Positions 52,541 to 62,845 of a stretch of DNA of 64,000 nucleotides are shown here, one piece after another. Source of the stretch: Chondrus crispus (taxonomy: Eukaryota > Rhodophyta > Florideophyceae > Gigartinales > Gigartinaceae); contig NW_005179004.1 in the NCBI RefSeq assembly GCF_000350225.1, positions 350,565 to 414,564 on the forward strand, read 5' to 3'. The notes under the pieces were generated by a model that saw nothing but the letters and a program-made list of their open reading frames with translations, searched no databases and was not told the origin of the DNA. The position numbers and the translations under genes were made by a program. Position 1 is the stretch's first letter, and each line of letters begins with the position of its first letter.

Positions 52541-53117
52541 TGTTGATACAATCGTGTCATTCGTCAACATTAGATGCACTGTACAAGGTATCCATACAAG
52601 GCCTCTTTGTCCCTCGTTGTCCAGCGTTGAGGAGGAGTGGTCTACTCGTGCTCGTACTGTACCTTCAGTGATCTTTACGTGTGCGCGCACAGTGCTGAAG
52701 CACCGTGCGCCCTACCGACACTGTTCAGCCTACCGACACTGTTCGAACCGACACTGTCTGTTCCTAGGAAACCATCAACTGCTCGAAATAGGATAGGATA
52801 CATATCGTAGGGGGTTGTCTGCAAAGCCGAAGAGAGAGAGAGCGGACCAGAACACAGAACGAAGTAAACTTCACGCTTTGGTGAGCATTCACCCCGTCAT
52901 TAGCAAGACTTTGCTAAGTGCCTTCGCGCACTGTCCCCGCGCTCGTGTGCGCTGCCCTCGCGCTCGTGCGCACTGTCTCTGCGCTCGTGCGCACTGTCCT
53001 CGCGCTCGTGCGCACTGTCCCTGCGCTCGTGCGCACTGTCCTCGCGCTCGTGCGCATCTCTACCGTCACACACACTCGAGACGCCGCCTTCGGCGTCTCG
53101 CCCCAAGACGCACAACA
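52541..53117 (+). repeat. Copia 3' LTR
   Basis: 577 bp, no difference seen from 46928-47504, including the 21-bp array and hairpin (53078-53099). Confidence 0.95.
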
Positions 53118-55541
53118 TTTGGGAGATGCAAACAAGGCCATTGAGGGGAGACGGCTGTTGAGGGGTCCAAGTTCGTGTGCGCGGTACGTGAGACGAATCT
53201 GAACGGTTGGCGACGAGACTCACGCCGCCGGTGGGCGTCGCGCTGCCGGTTGGCGGCGCGCAGGTGGTTGATGCCGAGCCGAATGGTGGTGGATGGGGCG
53301 TTTCGGATCGGTGCTACCGTCGCGCTATCGGTCGCGGACGAGATTCTTGCTGTTGGGTAGAGCTATTTGTCGCTCTTGCTTTACAGGGGCAGAAGCCAGT
53401 GGCCCAGCCCAATTCGTAGTGTGAAGGCACGAGCGTGAGTATATAGAGGGAAGGCAAGGGGACGGGCAGCGACGGTTGCGATAGAAGTGAGGGTCAACGC
53501 TTTTTGCAAAAACGTTTTTCCGATCGGCGTGAGGTTAGGCGGCTTGGACTAGCTGCAGCCGTTGAGGTTGTCTGTGAAAACTGTGACGACTTTGTTGTGC
53601 TGTGCGAACTGTGTCACTCTTGGACTTTTTTGTACAGTACTACGAAAAAGTTCTCGAAAAAGTTCTCTGTTAGGAACGGGCCAGTGGCCCTGCCTTGTTC
53701 TTATTTCCATTCCATGGCGACTCTCATGCTGGACCGAAATAAAGAGCGACTTTCCGGAACTCTCTTGTGAGTGTTCGCGTCTTCGGTTGCCTGCAAAGCA
53801 GATTGCCGTGGTTCCCAATTCATTATGTGCATTGCTGGAGCATGTACAGTAGCAGCACACTCACGGACAAGAACTGTACTGCAGTACCATCTCCGTCACA
53901 CATGTACTCGCAGAGCTGAAATCTCATAGACGCCAGTTCTTCGACTTCAACAGCAACCGTCGTATATGCGTATACCGTACAGTAGTCTGTCCGGTCTAAC
54001 CGCAGCCTACACCGCGTTCTCCTCATTTAAAGGTATGCAAACATGTTTTCAGAGCAATGCCGCCTCAACTCTCGACATGATCTGGCCACGGGCACGTGTG
54101 GTAGTGCGCCGCGCAAACCGCGAAACTGCGTAGCCAAACCTGAGAGCGATAATTCCTAGGCTCAATATGCTGTCAGAGGCGTTGCCGAGGTAAGTATGGA
54201 TGCGCAGTGGGTTGAAAGACAGGGTCTTCAGTCTGGGTCACTCTATTACGATTCTGTTTTGCTTTGTTGAACAAAGCAGATCCTCATTCATAGCATGTCG
54301 TTGTCGTTGAATGTATGTATCCACTTCTATCCTATTTCTATGTGATTGGAATAGCTGTACCTCTTTCATCCGACATCAACGACATCAACGCGTGGGCTTA
54401 CTGTCACCGTATCTTTCAGTTTTGAACGGTTACGGATCAAAACGAAATGATTTCTCAATACACACTTTTTTCTGCCTTTCCTTGTTCCTCGCCACTCTAT
54501 TCCTATGTGGTAATTATAGGCCCACGCCTTCACTGTCTGTCCATCTGCACGCGTCCTGTCTCAACCTTTCTTTTTCGAAGCACCTGTTTTTGCGCCTTTC
54601 TACTCTTTAACAATCTATCCCAGAGGCAAGCTCTCAAAGTCAAATTGTTTTATTTGCTTCCTTCCTCTTGAGCACACAAACTGTCCTATTTGACTTGTTC
54701 GCTGTACAATTTCTAATATCATCTTCTTGATTTCAAAGACTCTATTACGACTACTTTGAGGACAATCTCCCCATTTTTGCCACTGTATGTCTCAATATGA
54801 ACGTTTTCGCCTGCTACGCTCTGATGCCAGCTCATGTATTGATGTACAGCTCCACCGTCCTGTACATGTAGGTCGCCACTTCGTGTACACGGGTCGCCTC
54901 AGGCCTGGAGTGGCCTGAAGCATACCAGAGCGGAGCAAAGAGTCTGTCCCTCTCCGGGTGCGACGAAGATAGAGACACTTCATCTTCCCGCAGGCTCCTC
55001 AACCCAGCTGACCTCGAAGAGAGTGGCTATCGCAACTCACTCGAAATGCGATCTAGTTCTGACTGTTTAATTCGGGTGCGACCCACTTTACGGAACCGTA
55101 ATCCAAGCAAAAACGACTTTGCCGACTTAAAGCGACAGACTCGTGGGAAGAGGGGAACGATCGTGTGCCCAGGGACTTGCCTTTTTCGCGCCTACCCCCT
55201 TCACAAAACATCTCCTTCCTCTCCGTAGTACGACTTCCCCTTTCAGCAGACAGAGCAGCCGCAACTGGTAAGAAGTAACAGCAGGTATCCTCTTAATAAA
55301 ATCAGCTTGTCGTTCTGTCTTCTTGAATTAGTATGATCGAGCTGTTGCCGCTCTTCTGCTTGCGCTAGGCATAGCACATTGTATCAGGATTGGAGCTGGT
55401 AGCTCCCAAACTCTCTGTTTCGCTGTTTCGCTTCGGTGTATTGGTATCCTCTGCATTGAGTTTATTTCACACCACGCATGCAACCAGCCTCCGAATCACT
55501 ATCTACACTTTAGAAACTAGAAAAACATGTTCCAACAGCCT
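53118..55541. other. No gene seen between Copia and membrane-protein gene
   Basis: 2.4 kb. Short open frames only, on both strands. Contains a duplicated AAAAAGTTCTC (about 53646-53664) and T/C-rich stretches around 54440-54740. No RNA gene, repeat family or motif recognised. The first part may hold the flank of whatever sequence Copia entered. Confidence 0.45.
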
Positions 55542-57266
55542 TCACCTATTCAACTCATCGTAGCTGGCCGTTACATGCCACTCATCATCTGTTCGGCCTT
55601 TGACGACCGAAACTGTAGGCGGGCTCCTTGGCACCGCGGGACAGTTGTAGTCTGTGGCCCTCTCCATTACCGACTGCCTATACACTTTCTCCACACTGAT
55701 GCACAATCCACCTTTTCTCTCGTGAATCCAAAGCGCAATCCAAATAGTTACTGCTGCAGCAAAGAGCAAAAAATAGTACAAGATTGCCCAAACTTCTACA
55801 GTTCCTTGCTGCGTGGTTTTGACATTGGTGCTGATCTCCCTCGATGTCTTCGACACGACGACGATATCATTCACATCTCTTCCGCCTTCTCCAGTGATCT
55901 GTTTAGGGCTCAGTGGTCTGCCTGACCGAGAAGCTGATTCCGATTGAGCAAGGGCTAAAACGAGTCTTCCAAACTCATCTATCGTACAAACTTCTCGACA
56001 TGAATAAAAAAACACTTGTCGGATCAAGAGCAAATTCCCAGAACCCACAATTATCTCATTGGGTTCTGTTCCGGTCTTTATGATGGCTTCCCCGGCATAC
56101 CCTTGAAACTGCTTTTCTCGCCTCCCATACCTGAACGGTATCAAAGCCTCTTGCGTTCTAATTACTCCACTCACATCATCAGGAGAGAATCCATGCTTGA
56201 ATAGTTTGGCTGTATCATAACTTCCGTTGTATAGCACATTAGACCTAACCGGAGGCACTCTCAATGAGCGCTGACTACCACATACATGGTTCCCGAATAT
56301 CTTTTCGTCTATCCTTAGCTCCATCTTAGTTAGTTCTACGACGACCATTTTGCTTTCCCGCCCGTCGGACGATATTGAACTTACTGCCAGAACCGATAGG
56401 TTGACGTCTTCAATGTGCGATAACTTGACCATGTCACCCAGGCCTATTATCACTTGCTGATGCAATCTGCTTGAATTCTCTATTCTGTGACGTTGAACGC
56501 TGGCCAGAGTTAAACTCGCTACTAAGTCAGCCCCGGCTGTCTCCCAGGCATTGGAGCAACTAGATGTCTCGATATCGCACAATCCAACATCCTTGCTCAG
56601 TATTGCAACTGGGATGCCGCTCGTTTGATACAGAGTTACTATGTCCTCGGATTCGTCCCCCTCGCATTTGAACCGTGTGAGTAGGAGCCCTTCATCAATT
56701 CCATGTACTGCTTCTTGAGGAAGACAACTAAAGTTTTTGTCATTCAATGTCAGGAAGTATGATCCGCTGTAAATACCAACTGCCGTGGCGTCACTTAGCT
56801 CGATTTTGTGTTGCGTCTTGTTGTCTAGCAGTGCATACTCCAGCCTTCTTATTTCTCCCGTTATATTCAAGCACGCTTCCAAGTCGTTCCCTGGCTGAAA
56901 TATGTTCACCAGTTCTGGCCCAGCTTCTGGCATCTTGAAATCAAGGTTCACAGACATTACCCCCTCTTTCATCACTTCTTCAGCCCCAGATCCATACTCT
57001 AGCGGTAGATATAGCAGCCCTGCCAATAACACCACAAGCAGCGTCTTAAGCCTCCACCACGATGAGTTGAGGTCGATTTCATGGTGCATGCCAACAAGCC
57101 CGAGCCTCGTAGAACGCAACCTCAGCCCTGGCTTCTTTCTTATTTTCAGGCCGTAATACGCTGCGTTCGCGTAGTTGGCTGCCAGCTCCAGGACAGGCGA
57201 CAATATGAAACTGACCAGAACGAATTTGACTACATTCCACATTGAAATTTCGATGTGCGTGCGCAT
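55542..57266 (-). CDS. Hypothetical membrane protein with large ectodomain (574 aa)
   Basis: Single intact exon from ATG 57266 (MRTHIEISMWNVVKF); the frame is open upstream but without ATG. Three hydrophobic segments: residues ~11-31 (VVKFVLVSFILSPVLELA), ~64-83 (LKTLLVVLLAGLLYLPLE) and ~485-510 (VWAILYYFLLFAAAVTIWI). Between the second and third lies a ~400-residue region with several N-glycosylation sequons (NIT, NFS, NSS, NLS, NGS) and paired cysteines, so it is probably lumenal or extracellular. The last ~60 residues form a soluble tail. No transposon motif or known enzyme family is recognised. Codon usage is plainer and less GC-rich than in the Gypsy elements. Most likely a host gene. 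Confidence 0.7.
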   Translation of the reverse strand: MRTHIEISMWNVVKFVLVSFILSPVLELAANYANAAYYGLKIRKKPGLRLRSTRLGLVGMHHEIDLNSSWWRLKTLLVVLLAGLLYLPLEYGSGAEEVMKEGVMSVNLDFKMPEAGPELVNIFQPGNDLEACLNITGEIRRLEYALLDNKTQHKIELSDATAVGIYSGSYFLTLNDKNFSCLPQEAVHGIDEGLLLTRFKCEGDESEDIVTLYQTSGIPVAILSKDVGLCDIETSSCSNAWETAGADLVASLTLASVQRHRIENSSRLHQQVIIGLGDMVKLSHIEDVNLSVLAVSSISSDGRESKMVVVELTKMELRIDEKIFGNHVCGSQRSLRVPPVRSNVLYNGSYDTAKLFKHGFSPDDVSGVIRTQEALIPFRYGRREKQFQGYAGEAIIKTGTEPNEIIVGSGNLLLIRQVFFYSCREVCTIDEFGRLVLALAQSESASRSGRPLSPKQITGEGGRDVNDIVVVSKTSREISTNVKTTQQGTVEVWAILYYFLLFAAAVTIWIALWIHERKGGLCISVEKVYRQSVMERATDYNCPAVPRSPPTVSVVKGRTDDEWHVTASYDELNR

Positions 57267-57565
57267 TCTGAACGTCGGAAAACGACTTACACGGATGTCT
57301 CCACAGGTGTAGACTGCGATTCCCCGCGTAACGAGGGGTGAAGCTGTAGGGAAAGCACTTTCACCTTTTGCAGCCGCCCTTCTCTCTCGTAGCGACCACA
57401 AATGGCGCCACCCGGGTACGCGTTATATGTAATGCAGTAGGAAGGGGGAACAGGAAAGCGCGTTTTGCTGCTTTGAGGAGCAAGCGACCTGAAATAATCG
57501 TGTTAACGCTGATGAATCGTAATCCTCATAGTTCAGTCTTTACTCGTCGTCGCCGTCTCGTGAGT

Positions 57566-57798
57566 CTAAGAGCAAGGCAACCAGTGCGCTAATTTATAGC
57601 GCACATTTTTAGCCATGCAGCGCTCTAAAGAGTGCGCAACACAACAAGTGCGTCGCCATATGTGACGGCCCGCAAGGGGCCGAGTATTAATACTCGTATA
57701 ATACTCGTATAATACTCGTATAATACTCGCACTCTTTAGAGCGCTGCATGGCTAAAAATGTGCGCTATAAATTAGCGCACTGGTTGCCTTGCTCTTAG
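57566..57798. mobile_element. 233-bp MITE with perfect 71-bp terminal inverted repeats
   Basis: Arms 57566-57636 and 57728-57798 are exact reverse complements. Reading the ends as TA + AGAGCAAGGCAACC gives a TA target duplication, typical of Tc1/mariner/pogo-type MITEs. The loop contains a short tandem repeat ACTCGTATAAT (x3-4). Could form a cruciform or long hairpin RNA. Confidence 0.85.
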
Positions 57799-58069
57799 TT
57801 TTTCCCAAGTTTTTCGCCAAGACAAGGGGTCTGAAGCACGGCGCATATAGCACTCGAAAGATGATTGGTTATAGTGATTATGAAATATCGATGAATTCTG
57901 AGTGATCGCGTGCTATATCCATTTCTATCCTGCGCCAGGAAAGAAACGAATATAGAGATAGGTGCTTCCAGATAGCAACCGAAAAAAGCGATTAGCGCAC
58001 CAGTTGGCATGCCAACAGGGGAAAATCTCTAAAATTTCGAAATTTAGCGCACTGGTTGCCTTGCTCTTA
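57567..58069. mobile_element. Related larger MITE sharing the left end of the 233-bp element
   Basis: The right end TTTAGCGCACTGGTTGCC, TTGCTCTTA recurs at 58043-58069, inverted to the left end at 57567, giving a possible 503-bp element with TA ends. A weaker inverted copy (TTAGCGCACCAGTTGGCATGCC) sits near 57992. Either a nested pair or one element with a duplicated terminus. Confidence 0.55.
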
Positions 58070-58226
58070 CACGAGAGAGATATTTGTCTACCGGCTGACG
58101 GGGACATACGCGCCGTGACAGCGGTGACATTAACCGGTTTTGGGGAAAACCGTAATGTTACTGATAAGGGCTTGGCGGGGTTCAGTGCAGTGCAAAAATT
58201 GCAGATGTCCGCACTACTGCCGAAAA

Positions 58227-58248
58227 TGTCTGCACCATAGTGCAGACA
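58227..58248. repeat. Small perfect hairpin
   Basis: TGTCTGCAC-CATA-GTGCAGACA, 9-bp arms. Its GTGCAGACA arm recurs in the larger hairpin at 58321-58436 (CGTGCAGACACGC), so they may be related. Confidence 0.7.
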
Positions 58249-58320
58249 ATAATCAAGCCAACAATTTTACTGTAATTACAATGGCTGACAGTCTCTGTAG
58301 CAGCCGATAGACAAGCATAT

Positions 58321-58436
58321 TGTCGCCTCGATCCCATCGTGCAGACACGCTGTGCGTCGTGCGATATGAGGCCCTCGGCAAGCCTCGGTGTTCATATCTG
58401 TACTCGGCGCGTGTCTGCACTCGAATCGAGGCGACA
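58321..58436. repeat. 116-nt long hairpin (MITE remnant or small-RNA precursor candidate)
   Basis: Outer arms TGTCGCCTCGAT / ATCGAGGCGACA, middle GTGCAGACACGC / GCGTGTCTGCAC, inner GATATGA / TCATATC and GAGGC / GCCTC pair in nested order with few mismatches around a short loop. The length suits a pre-miRNA-like or MITE hairpin. No evidence of expression. Confidence 0.7.
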
Positions 58437-59659
58437 ACCCCTACTTGTTTGCCACACACACATTGACCATGCCCGCGCGCAGGAATACCGCGAGTCTTGA
58501 GAGCTCATTCCTACATCACAAAGTTTTGCAAAGAAAATGTGGAGGTCTGTTGCCTGTTTCGCCATGCGAACGGCATCAATGCTTTCCTGGCCCCAGGGTC
58601 AACACTGCTCTACATGGGTGGTCGGCACCAAGGTGTGTGGCACAGAAACAACACACAAAAACCCTGAGCAAGACGACTCCACCAACCCGGATANNNNNNN
58701 NNNNNNNNNCAATGCTCGACTGGGTGCGCTCGATCTGGCGCTCACCGCCCTTTCGTTTTCACTTTTATCCTTCCATAACGGTATTGCTATTGCTATCGTT
58801 ATCTCTTTTTTTATCAATAGAAAAGCAGAGACATCATCATCACGTCTTCGCAACGTTCAGCAGGTATTCCCATGTGACCAAATCGCGCAGAGTGACGACG
58901 TAGAAGAGCTCGTCGTTGTCCTCATAATCGTCAAGCACGGCTCCCTCGTCGATGTCCATGCCCACCACCAGGTTCTAACGGCTTGCGGTTTTCAGGTAAA
59001 TCGCAAACAGGCACATACTGTAGCCATGCTCTCTTGCTGGCCTTTTTCGCTCCAAGTCTAGATCTCAAGCTGCCAACACGCGCACGTCCAAATCGATGCG
59101 CTCTACCTGTTCAGTTTACCTTGCGCACAACCTCTCTCCAGTCAGAAGTCAGACATGCCCCTGCTGTACGGAAACCCTAATAGAGTATGATTCAAAAGCC
59201 TCACCCTACAGCAATCCGCCATACCCCACAACTTTTGATTGGTACAATACTGTATGTCACGGTGCGATCCTCATCAGGGTGTGTCATTGTTGCCGCCACC
59301 AGCGAAAGGACCTACGGTCCAGTGTGGTACTGTTTGCGTACAGTCGCTTATCACCGTCTTCTTGGCAAGACTGCGGTTTTGGACCCTCCAGCTCTATTTC
59401 TTCAGCCCGCTTTAGAAAAGTGTCGTGGTGCCGTCGTTGAACTACACAATCCAGGAAGAGCATCAATATCGTTTCGTATGATGCAGTGCATTTGTTTACC
59501 TTGGTTTCACCACCCCGATCTCGGGATCCTCACAGCGTCGCTTGGCCCCTCTTCCCGCCCTACTTAAGTACTTCTCCTAACCCTCTACGTTCGCCATCGT
59601 CCAGCACACCGTTCCTCTGTCAAAACCTTCCTCGGCTCCCAAAACGGCCGCAAGTCAAC
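58437..59659. other. Intergenic, contains 16-nt assembly gap (58694-58709)
   Basis: No gene supported; short open frames crossing the N run are artificial. The last 150 bp form the 5' region of the next gene, with a CTACTTAAGTAC motif near 59561-59572 but no clear TATA box. Confidence 0.5.
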
Positions 59660-61549
59660 ATGCTTGCTCTGCGGCGCTTTTTGTTAGTGTGCGCCTTCCT
59701 TGCTGTCGCGCTCGCTGCTCCAGCACCGATATCGCCTTCTCGGTCGGGGAAATGGCTCTCGTCTCAAACGCAGAAGCTATCCCTAGCCGCAAAGAGCCGT
59801 CTTGCGCTCCATAGCACTCGCTTGCGAAGGAACATAGTTAAACCCCTACACAAAACAGATTTGCCCACATCTGCTACTGCCATTCCGAGTCGTCATTCGC
59901 TCGATGCTTTCCGTCAAACGCAAAATACAGTAAGAAGAGCACATGTATTCAGACCAAAGGAACAAAAGATGTCTCGGCCCAACGTTGCTGTACTTCCCGG
60001 CTGGTTTATCGATCATCAAAGCATCCAATCCAAAACTGCCTCGCAAGCCAACTTTCCTGGATTGAACACGACATCTATCCCTCATTCACTTTTGCAGAAC
60101 GATCGTACGCTGAAGAGCAAGATCGAACAACATGCCGGGAGAAAAGCAGCTCCATTGGGAACATCAAAAAACTTCGTAGGACTTTTTAGCACATCTTTGC
60201 CAATCGCAAATCACATGGGGCTAACTGGTGATATTTGCACGAGCTCATCCGAGTGTGCAGATGGAAGGATCTGTACAAACGAAGAAATCACCACGTGCCC
60301 CGCTGGAGAGGCATGCATTTGTGTACCTTCGGACAGACCTGAGCTATGCACGTCTAGCGCTGATTGTTCGACAGCTGGAGAAGTGTGCGTACAGCAAACT
60401 GAGAGCACAGTGTGTTTCTCTGAAGAAGCTGCCACTGCTGGAGACATTCCCATCGTGGACGACGGGGATATATCCACGGCTGAGGACCCAGAACCTGATG
60501 GCGGAAGTGGTGACGGGATTACAGGGACGCCCTGTTCGAGCTCATCCGAATGTGCGGATGGAAGAAACTGTTTCAACACAGACGGCAGCACCTGCTCTCT
60601 TGGCGACACGTGCGTGTGTTTACCTGCAGACGGACCTGACCTATGCACGTCTAACGCCGATTGTTCGACAGTTGGAGAAGTGTGCGTGCAGATAAATGAG
60701 AGCAGAGTGTGTTTCTCTGAAGAAGCTGCGACTGCTTCGGACATTCCCATCGTGGGCAGTGATGAGACACCCACAACTGAGGACCCAGGCCCCAGTGCTG
60801 GTGGTGGTGACGGGATTACCGGCTCGATCTGCACGAGCTCGTCAGAGTGTGCGGAAGGAAGAATCTGTAGAAATGCAGGCGCCGACACCTGCCCCGCTGG
60901 TGAGACTTGCTTTTGTATACCTTCAGACGGACCTGAGCCATGCACGTCTAGCGCCGATTGTTCGACAGCTGGAGAAGTGTGCGTGCGGAAAGATGAGAGC
61001 AGAGAGTGTTTCTCTGAAGAAAGTGCGACTACGATAGGGTTTCCCATTGTGGACGATGGTAGCTCTGGTGATGACGGGGATACATCCACGACTGCTGACG
61101 CAGATTCCGATGCTGACAGCGAAAGCTCTGGTCCTGGGGATTCGGAAAGCGGAGGTTCCACCCCGAACCCGGGTGGAATCAATATCCCACCAGGCGGTGA
61201 TGACAACGACGACGAGGTGTGTATAGACGCTCGAGCCCTCGGACATGTTTCCACCAATGGACTTGTATTCGAGAAGCACGCCGTCTCGCGGGTTCTATGT
61301 GATGAGAACAACAGCTGTGCCACACGCGGTCACATGGTCGTGTTCCGCGGACACGCGATGAGAATGAGCACGTATTGCGATTCGGTTGGGTGCAAAGAAG
61401 CGGTGATGGAGGTGAACAGTCCTCGCTTCAATCGTGGGATGCGCATTGAGTCTAACACGAAGGGGCTGGAGTATACAGTGCTTGCTGCACGGTACGACAC
61501 GCAGGCTGAAGAAAGTTTGATTAGGATGGCTGTACGTTTTGGGTTATGA
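59660..61549 (+). CDS. Secreted cysteine-rich repeat protein (629 aa)
   Basis: ATG 59660 opens a classic signal peptide (MLALRRFLLVCAFLAVALAA, cut expected after AAPA or nearby). An in-frame upstream extension to 59486 lacks such features. After a ~170-residue basic pro-like region come three tandem repeats of ~100 residues (from about residues 191, 290 and 389). Each has C(T/S)SSSECA(D/E)GR, a second half LCTS(S/N)ADCS, GEVCV and CFSEE, and a Ser/Thr/Asp linker. An acidic Gly/Ser/Asp spacer follows (residues ~470-515), then a ~115-residue C-terminal domain with six cysteines (VCIDARALGHVS, VLCDENNSCATRGHMVVF, TYCDSVGCKEA). Likely an extracellular or wall-associated host protein. Function unknown. 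AATAAA at 61629-61634 could serve polyadenylation. Confidence 0.75.
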   Translation: MLALRRFLLVCAFLAVALAAPAPISPSRSGKWLSSQTQKLSLAAKSRLALHSTRLRRNIVKPLHKTDLPTSATAIPSRHSLDAFRQTQNTVRRAHVFRPKEQKMSRPNVAVLPGWFIDHQSIQSKTASQANFPGLNTTSIPHSLLQNDRTLKSKIEQHAGRKAAPLGTSKNFVGLFSTSLPIANHMGLTGDICTSSSECADGRICTNEEITTCPAGEACICVPSDRPELCTSSADCSTAGEVCVQQTESTVCFSEEAATAGDIPIVDDGDISTAEDPEPDGGSGDGITGTPCSSSSECADGRNCFNTDGSTCSLGDTCVCLPADGPDLCTSNADCSTVGEVCVQINESRVCFSEEAATASDIPIVGSDETPTTEDPGPSAGGGDGITGSICTSSSECAEGRICRNAGADTCPAGETCFCIPSDGPEPCTSSADCSTAGEVCVRKDESRECFSEESATTIGFPIVDDGSSGDDGDTSTTADADSDADSESSGPGDSESGGSTPNPGGINIPPGGDDNDDEVCIDARALGHVSTNGLVFEKHAVSRVLCDENNSCATRGHMVVFRGHAMRMSTYCDSVGCKEAVMEVNSPRFNRGMRIESNTKGLEYTVLAARYDTQAEESLIRMAVRFGL

Positions 61550-61628
61550 TGGGGCGTGCTGTCCTGTATGGCAGAAATCACCTCGTTCTGTAAAGGGGGG
61601 TGCCCTTTGTTTCGGACAGGTTGTAAAA

Positions 61629-61634
61629 AATAAA
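61629..61634 (+). terminator. Possible polyadenylation signal
   Basis: AATAAA, repeated five bases later, 80 bp after the stop of the secreted-protein gene. Position fits; use is not shown. Confidence 0.4.
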
Positions 61635-61992
61635 ATAAAAACATCTTCATCAGGTCAGATTGGGATTTTTGCACCGTCAAAAGAAAGCTCTCGTTCTGTT
61701 CCACCAGCTCCATCAGCCAGTCAATACGTGGCGGCGGCGGAAAGTACGGGAAAACAGCACAAACGCGAGTCCGCCACCACAACCGACGGCGTGCAAACGG
61801 CACGAGATGATCAGACACACACAGTCCATCTCTTAAAAAATCACATTTTTATTTGAGGTTTTTGGAATGCCACGTCACAGATGCAACCACATCCTCAGGC
61901 TCTTTTCTTCTGCAACGCTTTACGCCGCGCCACGGCACGCCGCATGTTCATGGACCGAGCTCTTCCCTTCAACACAGACACCGATAAACCAG

Positions 61993-62845
61993 CTAGCGCC
62001 GCACGCTGGCTCCACCGGTAGGCGTGGAACTCCTCTCCTTCCAGTACATGCTTTTTGCAGCAGCCTTTAGTTCGCGCTGTAGACGTTTAGTCGCATCTGA
62101 TTTCATCTTCTCCCTCGCCAAACACAGAGCCCTTCCTGACGTTAAAACAGCCCCTTTAGACGTGTCGATAAATCCGCAGTCTGATATTGTAGCGTCCTCA
62201 CCCAACACCGCGTGGCGCATTTCTGTGCGCTTTAATTCAAGCAAGTGTTCCAACTCCGAAACTGACACCATCGTGTCCGCGTCATTTGAGCTTTGAGGGC
62301 GGGGCATTCCAAGCAGCTGGCTTGCGTCAAACGGCCAAATTCCAGCCCTTCTAAAGCCCGTTGTGATGCTGTGAGCGGTAAAGGCCTTTCTAAAAGCATG
62401 TGTCAACATACTGCAAAACGAGAAGGCGTCCCAATCGTTCTAGTAAGATTTAGAAACAAACAGGTTCACTGCTTCATTCAATGCATTTTTAAATGACGAA
62501 AATACAGTGACGTCTAGCGGTTGTGTTTTGCCAGAGGTGTTCGCGGGGAGGGCATACACAATCACTCCATGTGTATTGAGCATCTTTAGCGTTCTTACCG
62601 ACATGTGGCATCGGTATCCATCTAAAATTAGTAGAACTTTTCGGTTGTTGGATGTTAGGTCCGCCACATGCTTGACAAAATGAGTACACCAAACATAAAA
62701 ATTACCACTGTCAACTCCTCCTCCTTCTGTGCGCATTCCGAACACGGAATGCCTTCGCAAGTAGTCAGAGAATGTCTCCGTAACCCATTCTCCATTTCGT
62801 TCTACAACACGATAAGGCACTCTTACACCTTTGAAAACAAATAGT
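61993..62845 (-). pseudogene. Pogo-like DDE transposase, C-terminal part, cut by Gypsy-C
   Basis: In the transposon sense the sequence starts abruptly at the Gypsy-C LTR with LFVFKGVRVPYRVVE and runs GEWVTETFSDYLRRH, KVLLILDGYRCHMSV (second catalytic Asp), YALPANTSGKTQPLDVTVF (third Asp, DDE_1 signature) and KNALNEAV. After an in-frame TAG (62440-62442) the same frame gives NDWDAFSFCSMLTHAF, FRRAGIWPFDASQL (conserved after the core in pogo/jerky/Tigger transposases) and ends at 61993 in a basic tail. The N-terminal DNA-binding part and first Asp lie on the far side of Gypsy-C, outside the window. Two lesions: the stop and the insertion. Confidence 0.85.

Larger units (their letters stand above)
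46928..53117 (+). mobile_element. Ty1/Copia retrotransposon, recent insertion
   Basis: 6.19 kb on the plus strand, 577-bp LTRs (TGTTGATACA...GCACAACA) that look identical, flanked by TTTGG duplications (46923-46927, 53118-53122). Order: LTR, gag, protease, integrase, RT, RNase H (Copia order, integrase before RT), purine-rich GAAGAGGCGGTAG (about 52528-52540), LTR. The RNase H end RVTRSSMAGETLAFVDGFD resembles Copia groups reported from red algae and marine animals (PyRE/GalEa type); that placement is from memory. One frameshift near 51375 disables pol. Confidence 0.95.

Noticed and set aside
58388..59061. Plus-strand ORFs crossing 58694-58709
   Set aside because: Frames are joined artificially through the 16-nt N run.
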